From an uncultured Bacteroidota bacterium (lineage in GTDB: Bacteria; Bacteroidota; Bacteroidia; Flavobacteriales; Flavobacteriaceae), in assembly GCA_902510655.1 (NCBI GenBank), contig CABXBY010000002.1:1-55841 (forward strand): 55,841 bases of DNA, given 5' to 3'. A model generated the notes under the pieces. It ran no database searches. It was not told where the DNA came from and saw nothing but the letters and a program-made list of their open reading frames with translations. Position numbers and translations under genes: made by a program. This document shows positions 1-8,719 of the stretch, one piece after another. Numbering within the stretch: the first letter of the stretch is position 1; the number at the start of each line of letters is the position of its first letter.

Positions 1-1
1 G

Positions 2-1132
2 GTTAATAATTACTTAAGACATCCAGCTTTTGAAAACCATCCAGTTGTTGGAGTAAGCTGGAAGCAAGCTGTGAATTATGCAAAATGGAGAACAGATAGA
101 GTCAACGAGCAAATATTAGTTTCTAACGGTTATATAAGACCAGGTGCTATAAGTCCAGATAGTCTTTCAAACGGATATTCATTTAATACAAAAGCATATT
201 TTTTAGATCCATCAAATGCATACAATGGAAAAATGAACGAAATGGCGGACAGTAAGCAAATAAATACTGACGAAAGCGGAGAAACTACTTTTAATTATGC
301 ATCAAGAGAAAGTGGAATTCTATTACCTGAATACAGACTTCCAACTGAAACTGAATGGGAATATGCTGCCTTAGCTTTAAGTGAAATTTCTGAAGAAAAT
401 TTATACAGAGGAAAAAAGAAATTTCCATGGGATGGAGAATACACAAGATCTGGAAAGAGAAAAAATCAAGGTGATCAATTAGCAAACTTTAAACTTGGAA
501 AAGGTGATTATGGTGGTATTGCTGGATGGTCCGAAACAGGATCTGGAATTACATCTGCTGTAAGATCATATCCTCCAAACGATTTTGGATTGTATGGAAT
601 GGCAGGTAATGTTGCTGAATGGGTTGCAGATGTTTATAGGCCAATCATTGATGAAGAAATGAACGATTTTAATTATTACAGAGGAAATTTATATTTCAAG
701 CCATCAATAGATGAAAATGGAAAAGTTCTAACTGTAAGCTCTGAAAATGCTAATTACGATAACTTACCTGGTTCCTTAAAAAATGAAATTGAAGATGAAG
801 ACTCAATTGACAGAACAAATTACAGCAAGGGTGATAATAGAGATTATAATGATGGAGACAGAAATTCAGTGAGAGACTTTAAACTTGATGGTGAATATTC
901 AAAAATGTATAACTCACCTGATGAAAACAAACAATTTGAAGAATCTACAACGCTTATAAATAATGAGGCTAGAGTTTACAAAGGTGGTTCTTGGTTGGAT
1001 AGAGCTTATTATCTTGATCCTGCACAAAGAAGATATTATCCCGAATCAATGACTTCTAATTTTATTGGTTTTAGATGTGCAATGTCATACTTAGGAGAAT
1101 CAAGGAATAGTAAAAAATCTAGAAAAAGATAA
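2..1132 (+). CDS. gldJ: Gliding motility lipoprotein GldJ, 5'-truncated by window edge
   Basis: The frame is open from base 2 (reading VNNYLRHPAFENHPVVGV), so the first ATG of the track at base 71 is internal and the true start lies upstream of the window. The visible 376 residues carry the formylglycine-generating-enzyme-like (FGE-sulfatase) fold: HPVVGVSWKQAVNYAKW, LPTETEWEYAA, GLYGMAGNVAEWVADVY and the closing GFRCAMSYLG. GldJ is a gliding and type IX secretion outer-membrane lipoprotein of Bacteroidota that uses this fold structurally and not, as far as known, as an enzyme. A long insertion rich in Asp, Asn and Glu separates the conserved core from the C-terminal GGSW block. The basic tail (NSKKSRKR) and the murF gene immediately downstream match the usual flavobacterial gldJ-murF order. 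GldK is the nearest alternative, but the neighbour favours GldJ. Confidence 0.9.
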   Translation, partial: VNNYLRHPAFENHPVVGVSWKQAVNYAKWRTDRVNEQILVSNGYIRPGAISPDSLSNGYSFNTKAYFLDPSNAYNGKMNEMADSKQINTDESGETTFNYASRESGILLPEYRLPTETEWEYAALALSEISEENLYRGKKKFPWDGEYTRSGKRKNQGDQLANFKLGKGDYGGIAGWSETGSGITSAVRSYPPNDFGLYGMAGNVAEWVADVYRPIIDEEMNDFNYYRGNLYFKPSIDENGKVLTVSSENANYDNLPGSLKNEIEDEDSIDRTNYSKGDNRDYNDGDRNSVRDFKLDGEYSKMYNSPDENKQFEESTTLINNEARVYKGGSWLDRAYYLDPAQRRYYPESMTSNFIGFRCAMSYLGESRNSKKSRKR

Positions 1133-1177
1133 AATAATAACTTTATTCATTCTGTTCTATTTTGTTATATTTAGCTG

Positions 1178-2449
1178 ATGCTTACGTCAGAACTTTACAA
1201 TTATTTTAAAGAATCAAATTCAGTTTCTACTGACACTAGATTAATTAATGAAGGGACACTATTTTTTGCCTTAAAAGGAGAAAATTTCGACGGAAATAAA
1301 TTTGCTGAGCAAGCAATCAAAAACGGAGCTAGTTATGCAATTATTGACGACTATTCGTTAAACAATCCAAAATTTATTAAAGTAAAAAATGTTTTAAAAT
1401 CTTTACAAGATTTATCTAAATTTCACAGATCTAAATTATCAAAAACCAAAATAATTGCTCTTACTGGAAGTAATGGTAAAACCACTACCAAAGAGTTAAT
1501 AAGTGAAGTATTAAAAAAGAAATACAGAATCATTTCAACAATTGGAAATCTAAACAACCACATTGGAGTTCCGCTAACATTATTAAGAATTAAGTCTGAA
1601 ACAGAAATTGCTATTGTTGAAATGGGAGCAAATCACCTCAACGAAATTAAATTTCTAACAGAGCTAATAAATCCGGATTTCGGATTAATAACTAATTTTG
1701 GTAAAGCCCATTTAGAAGGTTTTGGCAGTATTGAAGGAGTAATAAAAGGAAAAAGCGAGTTATTTGATTTTTTAGTTGAAAACAATAAAAATGCATTTAT
1801 AAATAATGATGATCCCGTACAAAATAAATTTATTGGCAATAAAATAAGTTTTAGTAGTGTAGGTAAATCAAATTACATATTCAAAGAAGTTGAAGATGCC
1901 AATTATGCTGGTATCAATTATAACGACTTTATAATAGATTCAAGACTTACTGGAAATTATAATTATTATAATTTAGCATTTGCTACATCAATAGGTCTTT
2001 ATTTCAATGTTTCAATTGAAAAAATAAAAGAAGCGATATCTAATTATATTCCATCAAACAACAGATCTCAGATAATAGAAAAAAACAATAAATTAATCCT
2101 ACTAGATGCCTATAACGCTAACCCTACAAGTATGATTTCCGCAATAAGTTCTTTAACAGAAAAAAAGGGTAAGAAATCAGTTATTTTAGGAGATATGTTT
2201 GAACTAGGAAATCAATCTGAAAAAGAACACCATTACTTGATTGATTTTTGTGTTAAAAATAATTTTGAAAATATTTTTCTAATTGGAAATGAATTTTTTA
2301 AACAAAAAGACAAGTTTAAAATTCCTTTTTTTTATAAAACTAAGGATGAATTAAAAAAACATATTAAAAAGTTTCCAATAACTTCAAAATATATTCTTAT
2401 TAAAGGCTCAAGAGGAATGAAAATGGAAGACTTGACAAATTTTATATGA
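1178..2449 (+). CDS. murF: UDP-N-acetylmuramoyl-tripeptide--D-alanyl-D-alanine ligase MurF
   Basis: This cytoplasmic Mur ligase adds D-Ala-D-Ala to UDP-MurNAc-tripeptide, the last soluble step of peptidoglycan precursor synthesis. The ATP-binding P-loop TGSNGKTTTKE lies at about residues 96-106, after a short N-terminal substrate domain containing DTRLINEGTLFFALKGENFDGN. The central domain has EMGANHLNEI and TNFGKAHLEGFG. The C-terminal domain has LDAYNANPTSM and ILGDMFELG, both typical of MurF rather than MurC, D or E. At 423 residues it is slightly compact for the family. It lies 45 bases after gldJ, and its TGA stop shares ATGA with the start of the next gene, which suggests one transcription unit. 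Confidence 0.96.
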   Translation: MLTSELYNYFKESNSVSTDTRLINEGTLFFALKGENFDGNKFAEQAIKNGASYAIIDDYSLNNPKFIKVKNVLKSLQDLSKFHRSKLSKTKIIALTGSNGKTTTKELISEVLKKKYRIISTIGNLNNHIGVPLTLLRIKSETEIAIVEMGANHLNEIKFLTELINPDFGLITNFGKAHLEGFGSIEGVIKGKSELFDFLVENNKNAFINNDDPVQNKFIGNKISFSSVGKSNYIFKEVEDANYAGINYNDFIIDSRLTGNYNYYNLAFATSIGLYFNVSIEKIKEAISNYIPSNNRSQIIEKNNKLILLDAYNANPTSMISAISSLTEKKGKKSVILGDMFELGNQSEKEHHYLIDFCVKNNFENIFLIGNEFFKQKDKFKIPFFYKTKDELKKHIKKFPITSKYILIKGSRGMKMEDLTNFI

Positions 2450-4062
2450 AAATAATGAAGAAAACGATTTTATTTTTATTTATAGCTGTATTTATTGGCT
2501 GTAATAACCCGATTTCATGGAAAAATTATGATGAATCTGATGAGATTAGACTAAGTAAAAGTAATGATAATAAAAGAATGCAATTCAAATTAATTCAATC
2601 TAAATATGACGTTAAAAATGATTGGTTTAAAAATATTAATAAGGATTTAATCGAGTTTAGCGAAAAAGAATACAATTTTTTGAAACCATTAATAATTGAA
2701 AGAAGTATTCCTAAAATTCAAACAAGTATATTAGATGGTAAACTTACTTATGAGAAATTAGTACTGTTTTATTTATACAGAATAAAATCTATTGAATTCA
2801 ACAAAAATCAATATTTAAATTCAATTATAAGTATTAATCAAAACATAATAAAAGAGGCTAGAGAAAAAGACAAAACTAAACCTGAATCTATTTATTCATT
2901 ACATGGAATTCCTGTTCTTTTAAAGGATAATATTAATTATGAAGGTTTAGCAACTACAGCTGGATCATTTGCTTTAAATAATAATATATCTAAAAATGCT
3001 TTTGTTGTAGACAAATTAAAAGAAAATGGAGCTTTGATACTTGGAAAAACAAACCTAAGTGAATGGGCATACTACTTCTGTAATAACTGTCCTTCGGGAT
3101 ACAGTGCATTAGGTGGTCAAACTTTAAATCCTTATGGCAGAAAGATATTTGATTCTGGCGGTTCAAGCTCAGGGAGCGGAGTTGCTATTTCTGCAAATTT
3201 TTCTAGTGTTTCATTAGGTTCTGAAACTTCAGGGTCTATTTTATCTCCCTCATCAGCAAATTCTATTGTAGGTCTAAAACCTACCATTGGCCTTGTAAGT
3301 CGATCAGGAATAGTACCAATATCTTCCACGTTAGATACTTCTGGTCCAATGACAAAAAACGTAATTGATAATGCTATAGTTTTAAAAGCGATTTCTGGCT
3401 TTGACCTAAATGATTTTATGTCAGTAAATAGTACAGACATTGATTTAGAATCCATATTAGACTCCTCATTGAAAGGAAAACGATTTGGAGTATTCAATGA
3501 GTTTTTAAATGACTCCCTTTATTCTAATGCAATTAATAAAATTGAAAAGCTAGGTGGAACAATTGTAAAATTCAATCCGCCCCAAATTAATTTTAATGGT
3601 TTTAGGAAAATTCTTGACTATGATATGAAAAATGATCTTCCCATATATTTTAAAAACAATAACATTTCTTTTAAGGGTGTAAGAGATATTGTTGAATTTA
3701 ATAAAGAAGACTCATTAAATAGAGCCCCTTACGGACAAGGAATTTTTGAATCTATTATTAGTGACTCTACTAAATTTGAAGAAATATCATCAATCAAAAC
3801 TAGAATCAAAATTGAAGGAAAGAAATATTTTAATACAGCAATTAAAAAACATAAATTAGATGCTATCATTTCTATAAATAATTACCACGCAGGTTACGCA
3901 GCCGGAGCATATTATCCCTGTCTAACTATTCCAATGGGTTATAATAAAAATGGTAAACCTTTTAACTTAACATTTATTTCTGAATCTTTTACTGAAAATA
4001 AACTTTTACAGATTGGATATGCTTTTGAAAAAGAAACTGGATTAAGGGTTAATCCATTTTAA
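2446..4062 (+). CDS. Amidase-signature-family lipoprotein (exported amidase)
   Basis: This hydrolase of the amidase signature family has a lipoprotein signal peptide (lipobox IGC, Cys19), so it probably sits on the cell envelope rather than acting as GatA. The Ser-cisSer-Lys triad can be placed: Lys160 in LLKDNINYEG, the Ser-rich GGSSSGSG loop at 238-245, and the likely nucleophile Ser264 in GSETSGSIL. At 538 residues it is longer than GatA and has an extra N-terminal segment of about 100 residues before the catalytic core. Its start overlaps the murF stop as ATGA (2446-2449); an in-frame ATG three codons later (2455) is an alternative. Its stop shares the quartet TTAA with the convergent pirin gene. 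The substrate is unknown. Confidence 0.88.
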   Translation: MKIMKKTILFLFIAVFIGCNNPISWKNYDESDEIRLSKSNDNKRMQFKLIQSKYDVKNDWFKNINKDLIEFSEKEYNFLKPLIIERSIPKIQTSILDGKLTYEKLVLFYLYRIKSIEFNKNQYLNSIISINQNIIKEAREKDKTKPESIYSLHGIPVLLKDNINYEGLATTAGSFALNNNISKNAFVVDKLKENGALILGKTNLSEWAYYFCNNCPSGYSALGGQTLNPYGRKIFDSGGSSSGSGVAISANFSSVSLGSETSGSILSPSSANSIVGLKPTIGLVSRSGIVPISSTLDTSGPMTKNVIDNAIVLKAISGFDLNDFMSVNSTDIDLESILDSSLKGKRFGVFNEFLNDSLYSNAINKIEKLGGTIVKFNPPQINFNGFRKILDYDMKNDLPIYFKNNNISFKGVRDIVEFNKEDSLNRAPYGQGIFESIISDSTKFEEISSIKTRIKIEGKKYFNTAIKKHKLDAIISINNYHAGYAAGAYYPCLTIPMGYNKNGKPFNLTFISESFTENKLLQIGYAFEKETGLRVNPF

Positions 4063-4811
4063 TTAAATCGTTCGAAATAAGTAGAATATTTAGGTTTCAA
4101 TGGGGATCTAATTTCAAATAGTTCTAAATCAGAACTAGCCTTAAAATTAAGTTTAGATTCTTTTTCAATTTTAATAAAAGTCCCCTCACTTAGGTTTTTG
4201 TTTTCATACATAAGATTTCCTTTTTTTATAAAAAAAGAATAAACCTTCTTGGAATCTAAATTAATTTCGTGAAGTCCGTCATCATATTTGATTTCATAAA
4301 TTTCTATTCCCTCTGAATCCATTTGAAAAGGAGAATCATTTCCTATGATAGTTGTAATAGTTGTTTTTTCTTTTTTTAATAATGGGAAAGAGGCACGCTT
4401 ATAATCACTGTAGGTTGCAGGTTGTGTAATTGTTTTAGATACGTTTGGATCAAACCATATTTGAAACATTCGAGAATTATCTAAAATTTCTTCTGCATGA
4501 GATATTCCATTTCCGGATCTAATAATCTGAGCATCTCCTTTTTTTAATTCAATCCATTTGTTTTGTTGTGAATCAAAATGTTTTATACTTCCCTCGATAA
4601 CAAAACTACATATCTCAAATCCTTGATGAGGATGTAACCCAATAGTACTTCTTGAGGAGGGAGTCCATGCATCTGCCCAATAAAATAAATTTGAATATGG
4701 CTTTAATTCACCTCCATCATTAGGGAATCCAATGGGTTTTTTTTCTAAAATCTCACCATTATTAAAATTTCCAGAAGCCTGTTCTTTCTTATTAAAAATT
4801 ACAACTGACAT
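4059..4811 (-). CDS. Pirin family protein
   Basis: A two-cupin pirin-like protein of 250 residues. The metal-binding pattern of the family is present: His60 and His62 in LHPHQGFE, and His105 and Glu107 in GNGISHAEE, with the surrounding SSRSTIG and GDAQIIRSG motifs. Bacterial pirins are cytoplasmic iron-binding proteins; some have quercetinase activity and others redox-regulatory roles, and the sequence does not tell which applies here. The gene is convergent with the amidase gene and their stops overlap by four bases. About 130 non-coding bases separate it from the next upstream minus-strand gene, so it probably has its own promoter. Confidence 0.93.
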   Translation of the reverse strand: MSVVIFNKKEQASGNFNNGEILEKKPIGFPNDGGELKPYSNLFYWADAWTPSSRSTIGLHPHQGFEICSFVIEGSIKHFDSQQNKWIELKKGDAQIIRSGNGISHAEEILDNSRMFQIWFDPNVSKTITQPATYSDYKRASFPLLKKEKTTITTIIGNDSPFQMDSEGIEIYEIKYDDGLHEINLDSKKVYSFFIKKGNLMYENKNLSEGTFIKIEKESKLNFKASSDLELFEIRSPLKPKYSTYFERFN

Positions 4812-4942
4812 ATTAAATTTTTTACACCAACAATATTACAAAGTTTAATTATACAAAGTAAACTTTTAACTCTATGTAATTAATATTTCTGGAAACCAGA
4901 GGGTTACTAAAATAGTATTAATGAAGTAACTAATATTTATTT

Positions 4943-6235
4943 CTATTTGTTGTTTTTTAAATAATCTAAAGCTAGAGTAGTCATTGATCTTAATCCTGTA
5001 ATCATAGCTGAATCATCAACATAAAAATCAGGAGTATGATGAGGAGCCGCCTTCAAAGGATCTGTGCCTTTTTTAGCTCCACCAATAAAAAAATAAATTC
5101 CGGGAATTTTTTCTTGAAAAAAAGAAAAATCTTCTGCTCCAGTAATAGCATTCATTGAATTAACATTTTCAGAGCCGTTTATTCTTTGAAGGGATGGTAA
5201 CATTTGTTCATACAAATCTGGATCATTATAAGTTATAGGATAAGTAACTTGATATGTTATTTTTGCTTTAGCATTATTAGCTTCAGCAATATTTTTAACA
5301 ATTTCTTCAAGCCTTTGTAATAAAACTTCCTTCATTTTATTATCAAGTGTTCTTATAGTCCCTAACATATACAAACTTTCTGGAATAATATTACTTCTTA
5401 CTCCTCCGTGAATACTTCCAATAGTAACAACGGCAGCAGCTTCAGTTAAAGGCATGTTCCTACTTACAATAGTTTGTATAGAATTTATCATTTGAGATGC
5501 AGTAACAATTGGATCTACACCTGTCCAAGGTGTTGATCCATGAGTTTGAACTCCTTCAATATCTATTCTAAATTCATTTACTGCAGCCATAATACCTTTA
5601 GGTCTAACATAAACCTGTCCAGCACTAATTTGAGACCAAATATGAAGACCAAAGATTGCATCAACATCAGGATTTTTTAAAACACCCTCCTTAACCATTA
5701 ACTCAGCTCCACCTTCTTCCCCAGCTGGAGCTCCTTCTTCAGCAGGTTGAAAAATAAATTTAACAGAACCAGGGATTTGATCTTTTATTTCATAAAGAAC
5801 TTTTGCCACACCTAATAATATTGCAGTATGAGTATCGTGACCACATGCGTGCATTACCGGAACAGTATCTCCGTTATATTCTCCTGTCATTTTTGAAGCC
5901 CAAGTTAAATCAGCTCTTTCTTTGACTGGTAATCCATCGATATCTGCTCTTAATGCAACAACTGGACCTGGTTTTCCTCCTTTCAGTAATGCTACTACAC
6001 CAGTTTTAGCTATACCTGTTTGTGGATTAAGACCTATTTTTCTTAATTCATCTGCTATTCTTTCTGAGGTTTTAAATTCTCTATTACTAAGTTCTGCATT
6101 TTCATGAAACCAATGTCTCAATTCAATAACTTGATTTTCATAGTTAGAAATTAGATCAGAAATTTTATTGTCAAATTTTTGAGAAAAAGAAAACAAAGAA
6201 ACAAACAGTAATAAAAGAGACAAATACTTTTTCAT
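4943..6235 (-). CDS. M20 family metallo-amidohydrolase, exported
   Basis: An M20D-type peptidase/amidohydrolase (the group containing hippurate hydrolases, IAA-amino acid hydrolases and N-acyl amino acid amidohydrolases). Residues 1-19 form a signal peptide ending FSFSQ, so it should act in the periplasm or outside. Metal-site motifs are intact: MHACGHDTHTA (Cys131, His133), PAEEGAPAGEEGGAE (Glu166-Glu167), GLHIW (His198) and the C-terminal APHHTPDF. RADIDGLPV near residue 96 is the usual lead-in to the site. At 430 residues it has the normal length, including the small lid domain around GVQTHGSTPW. It starts four bases after the FMN reductase gene, so the two are probably cotranscribed. The exact acyl-amino acid substrate cannot be read from sequence. 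Confidence 0.93.
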   Translation of the reverse strand: MKKYLSLLLLFVSLFSFSQKFDNKISDLISNYENQVIELRHWFHENAELSNREFKTSERIADELRKIGLNPQTGIAKTGVVALLKGGKPGPVVALRADIDGLPVKERADLTWASKMTGEYNGDTVPVMHACGHDTHTAILLGVAKVLYEIKDQIPGSVKFIFQPAEEGAPAGEEGGAELMVKEGVLKNPDVDAIFGLHIWSQISAGQVYVRPKGIMAAVNEFRIDIEGVQTHGSTPWTGVDPIVTASQMINSIQTIVSRNMPLTEAAAVVTIGSIHGGVRSNIIPESLYMLGTIRTLDNKMKEVLLQRLEEIVKNIAEANNAKAKITYQVTYPITYNDPDLYEQMLPSLQRINGSENVNSMNAITGAEDFSFFQEKIPGIYFFIGGAKKGTDPLKAAPHHTPDFYVDDSAMITGLRSMTTLALDYLKNNK

Positions 6236-6239
6236 AAAA

Positions 6240-6782
6240 TTATAATAGGTTTAAATTATATTGAAATTTTTTACAAGCATTTAAAAACGATTCATTTAGA
6301 TCATCATTTAATATTCCTTTGGAGGAATTGAAATTTAAAGAAAAATTTGGAAGCGAAAACATAGGTACATCAAACTTATGATTAAATGAAATACGACTGT
6401 GAGCAGTTTCTAAAACAGAGAAGGCACCTCTTTCACCATCAGATGTTGACAAAAGCAACATAGGTTTATCCCACCAAACTATTTTACCAATTCTAGAAAT
6501 CCAGTCAAATATATTTTTAAAAGCAGCGGTATATGACCCATTATGCTCAGCAAATGAAATTATTATTGCATCTGAACAATTTAATATTTCATAAAACTTT
6601 GTTGCTTTTTCAGGAATTCCGGAATTTAATTCTTTGTCCTCACTAAAAATTGGCATCTCAAAATCATTTAAATCTAAAATAATTATTTCAGTATTATTAA
6701 ATTGAGTAGAAGCATATATAGAGAATTGCTTATTAATCGATTTTTTTGAGGAGCTTGCTCCAAATACTACAATTTTCTTCAT
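6240..6782 (-). CDS. NAD(P)H-dependent FMN reductase family protein
   Basis: A flavodoxin-fold NADPH-dependent FMN reductase of 180 residues. The N-terminal VVFGASSSKKSINKQF corresponds to the FMN phosphate-binding loop, and the family hallmark SFAEHNGSYTAAFKNIFDWISR follows near residues 95-115, with KPMLLLSTSDGERGA after it. The reaction would be reduction of flavin or quinone by NAD(P)H in the cytoplasm. Its start codon lies only seven bases downstream of the 3' end of the tRNA-Val gene on the same strand, and it runs straight into the M20 amidohydrolase gene. The leader of this mRNA may therefore be made by tRNA 3' processing. Confidence 0.88.
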   Translation of the reverse strand: MKKIVVFGASSSKKSINKQFSIYASTQFNNTEIIILDLNDFEMPIFSEDKELNSGIPEKATKFYEILNCSDAIIISFAEHNGSYTAAFKNIFDWISRIGKIVWWDKPMLLLSTSDGERGAFSVLETAHSRISFNHKFDVPMFSLPNFSLNFNSSKGILNDDLNESFLNACKKFQYNLNLL

Positions 6783-6789
6783 AAATAGT

Positions 6790-6863
6790 GGGTCATACTG
6801 GATTCGAACCAGTGACTTCTACCCTGTCAAGGTAACACTCTGAACCAACTGAGTTAATGACCC
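6790..6863 (-). tRNA. tRNA-Val (anticodon GAC)
   Basis: The reverse complement folds as a 74-base cloverleaf. The acceptor stem is GGGTCAT/ATGACCC, the anticodon loop TTGACAG gives GAC, and the T arm is ACTGG-TTCGAAT-CCAGT. The 3' CCA is not encoded. An imperfect -7-like box TAAATTTA lies a few bases upstream (6875-6882). The FMN reductase gene begins seven bases beyond its 3' end. Confidence 0.95.
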
Positions 6864-6978
6864 TATTAAGTAGCTAAATTTATAAATTAAAATTAATATT
6901 TAGCTTATTTATTAAACTGAATTTTGAAATCGTTACATTATTGAAAACAACATTTGGTTTATTTTTTATATTCGTAAT

Positions 6979-7086
6979 ATGAAGAGAAAAGAAAAAATGA
7001 TTAGATTTTGGATTGATATTGTATTTAAAATTATTGTATTTATTGCTGCAGTAATTGCTATGAAATTAATTTTCTTTAAATCATAA
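6979..7086 (+). CDS. Putative 35-residue single-span membrane micro-protein
   Basis: This ORF is too short for the supplied track. ATG at 6979 opens 35 codons ending TAA at 7084-7086. The predicted peptide has a basic N-terminus (MKRKEKMIRFW) followed by one hydrophobic helix of about 20 residues (IVFKIIVFIAAVIAMKLIFF) and a short KS tail. A box TATATTCG (one mismatch to TAnnTTTG) ends four bases before the ATG, so the message could be nearly leaderless. I do not recognise a family. It lies between tRNA-Val and the TonB_C-like gene, in the only stretch of the window that would otherwise exceed 300 bases without a protein gene. Confidence 0.4.
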   Translation: MKRKEKMIRFWIDIVFKIIVFIAAVIAMKLIFFKS

Positions 7087-7093
7087 ACAATAC

Positions 7094-7915
7094 TTATTTT
7101 TTATTAAATACAACTGGGAACGAATAACTAATCGCTACAGGGTAATCATTTTTTAAAGCAGGTTCTAAAGAAGGTATTTTTTTAATCACCTTTTCAGCTT
7201 GAACTCTATAATCTTCAGGGCCAAATGAGTTTATTTCAAAAATATTTCCATCATTTTCAATAATCAAATCTAAAAAAACAATCACCTGATTACTATCATC
7301 ATTATGAGTTTTCGGATACTTTAAATATTTTTTTACGTAAAACTGCATGTTTTCTTTAAAAAGAGTGATAGAAGTTTCTGGAGTAACATCTTTAGCTTTA
7401 GGAAATAATGGAGCCCAATCTATATTTTCTAAACTAAACACATCATTAGGATCGAAATTTTGAGATTCATTTCTGTAGGTAACAGGGATTCTTACTGGGA
7501 AAGATTTAACAACTCCATCAATTTTTCCTGGTTTCATGACAGGAAGTTCATTAAATATTTTTATTGCTGCTTGTTCAAATATCGAATTAGCTGTATTTAA
7601 AGCATCAGCATCATTAAATTCAACACCAACTATTGAAGATTTAGCAAACAGTTTATCAACTTTTCCATTAACATCAATCTCAAAAAAAACATTAACAACA
7701 GATTGTAAACCTAATTCTTTAGCAGTTTCGGGAAAAATAAAATATTTTTCAATATGCTCAGCTATAGTTTCATTAAAACAAATACTTTGATTCTTTACTG
7801 GAACTAATTTACATATCGGAAATACAGGATATTCTTTAACAACTGGATTATTTTCTTGAGATTGCAGAAAAGAAAAAAAGAAAATAAAAAAAAACGAAAG
7901 TAATTTGTTGAACAT
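7094..7915 (-). CDS. Exported protein with two tandem TonB C-terminal-like domains
   Basis: A 273-residue protein with an N-terminal signal peptide (MFNKLLSFFFIFFFSFLQSQ) and two segments that look like TonB_C domains. The first is about residues 50-155 (YFIFPETAKELG, VVNVFFEIDVNGKVDKL, PVMKPGKIDG). The second is about 195-270 (YLKYPKTHNDDSNQVIVFLDLIIENDGNIFEI, PSLEPALKNDYP). Classical TonB has a membrane anchor and a Pro-rich spacer, and neither is visible here. This is therefore more likely a periplasmic TonB_C-fold protein than the energy transducer itself. It is transcribed divergently from the lipoprotein gene at 8006. Its partner and function are unknown. Confidence 0.75.
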   Translation of the reverse strand: MFNKLLSFFFIFFFSFLQSQENNPVVKEYPVFPICKLVPVKNQSICFNETIAEHIEKYFIFPETAKELGLQSVVNVFFEIDVNGKVDKLFAKSSIVGVEFNDADALNTANSIFEQAAIKIFNELPVMKPGKIDGVVKSFPVRIPVTYRNESQNFDPNDVFSLENIDWAPLFPKAKDVTPETSITLFKENMQFYVKKYLKYPKTHNDDSNQVIVFLDLIIENDGNIFEINSFGPEDYRVQAEKVIKKIPSLEPALKNDYPVAISYSFPVVFNKK

Positions 7916-8005
7916 AAAATATATTTAAATAATGTTTGTTAAAAAGCTAAAGTACAATTTAGATAACTTTTTATTACTTTAGTAATGTAATTAAATATAA
8001 GTTTT

Positions 8006-8683
8006 ATGAAATTATATAAATATATATTGCCTTTCTTATTAATAGCATTATTGGGTTCTTGTGAAAATATGGATCAAGAAATGTCTGATGACGAATTAAT
8101 TCAAGCTATTATTGGTTCAGAAAATCGAATCTCAGTAACAAAAAATGATCTTCCAAAAACAGCAATATCTACTCTTAACTTTAAAATGGGTAATGATGTG
8201 ATTCGTTATGCAGAACTAGCACCAGAGCTTGGGTTTGAAATTGAAATGAAAAGTTGGGGGTTTTTTGATTTTGAGTTAGATTATGAAAGAAATGATAATA
8301 AATATTTTACAACAGAGGGAAGAGAATTAGAATCTAATAAAGAAAACAAAGACAGTTGGGGTGACAAAAAAAATAAAGATAGTAAGAAAAAAAGAGGACC
8401 TTGCTTTAAATTTGTGTATCCAATTTCATACACTATGGGGGATAACTCTGTGATTACAGGAGATAACAGAAAAGAAATTCACAATCAAATAAAAATCTAT
8501 TTTGAAAAAAATGGTAAAACAAAAGAAAATAAACCTAGTTTAAACTTACCCATACAAATTTTAACGCTGGATAAAAATAAAAAAGTTTGGACTAAAGATA
8601 TTTTATCTCTTGAAGATTTAAAAGCTTTATGGAATATATGTAAAGGCGACAAAAAAGAAAATGGAGATAAAAAGAATGATTAG
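8006..8683 (+). CDS. Hypothetical lipoprotein with charged linker
   Basis: A 225-residue predicted lipoprotein (lipobox LLGSCEN, Cys19). The N-terminal half contains TKNDLPKTAISTLNFKMGNDVIRYAELAPELGFEIEM, faintly reminiscent of PepSY-like lipoproteins of Bacteroidota. A very hydrophilic Lys/Asp/Asn-rich linker (around residues 110-130) follows. The C-terminal half begins GPCFKFVYPISYTMGDNSVITGDN and includes LNLPIQILTLDKNKKVWTKDILSLEDLKALWNIC. That half resembles a module I have seen in flavobacterial surface lipoproteins, with two Cys (about 133 and 213) that could form a disulfide. I cannot name a function. It converges on the sulfatase gene with a 36-base gap. Confidence 0.7.
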   Translation: MKLYKYILPFLLIALLGSCENMDQEMSDDELIQAIIGSENRISVTKNDLPKTAISTLNFKMGNDVIRYAELAPELGFEIEMKSWGFFDFELDYERNDNKYFTTEGRELESNKENKDSWGDKKNKDSKKKRGPCFKFVYPISYTMGDNSVITGDNRKEIHNQIKIYFEKNGKTKENKPSLNLPIQILTLDKNKKVWTKDILSLEDLKALWNICKGDKKENGDKKND

Positions 8684-8719
8684 TATTACTTTTCATCGGT
8701 TATATATTTATAAATTAAT

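Noticed and set aside
3132-3497. 121-residue minus-strand ORF inside the amidase gene
   Set aside because: Shadow of a strongly conserved coding region; composition is that of an antisense frame and it has no recognisable motif.
4888-4900. Hairpin TCTGG-AAA-CCAGA between pirin and the M20 gene as a terminator
   Set aside because: Only five base pairs, 43 bases past the stop and without a U-run on the relevant strand.
6872-6905. Inverted repeat AGCTAAAT...ATTTAGCT upstream of tRNA-Val
   Set aside because: Eight-base AT-rich arms with an 18-base gap are within chance expectation, and no partner feature was found.
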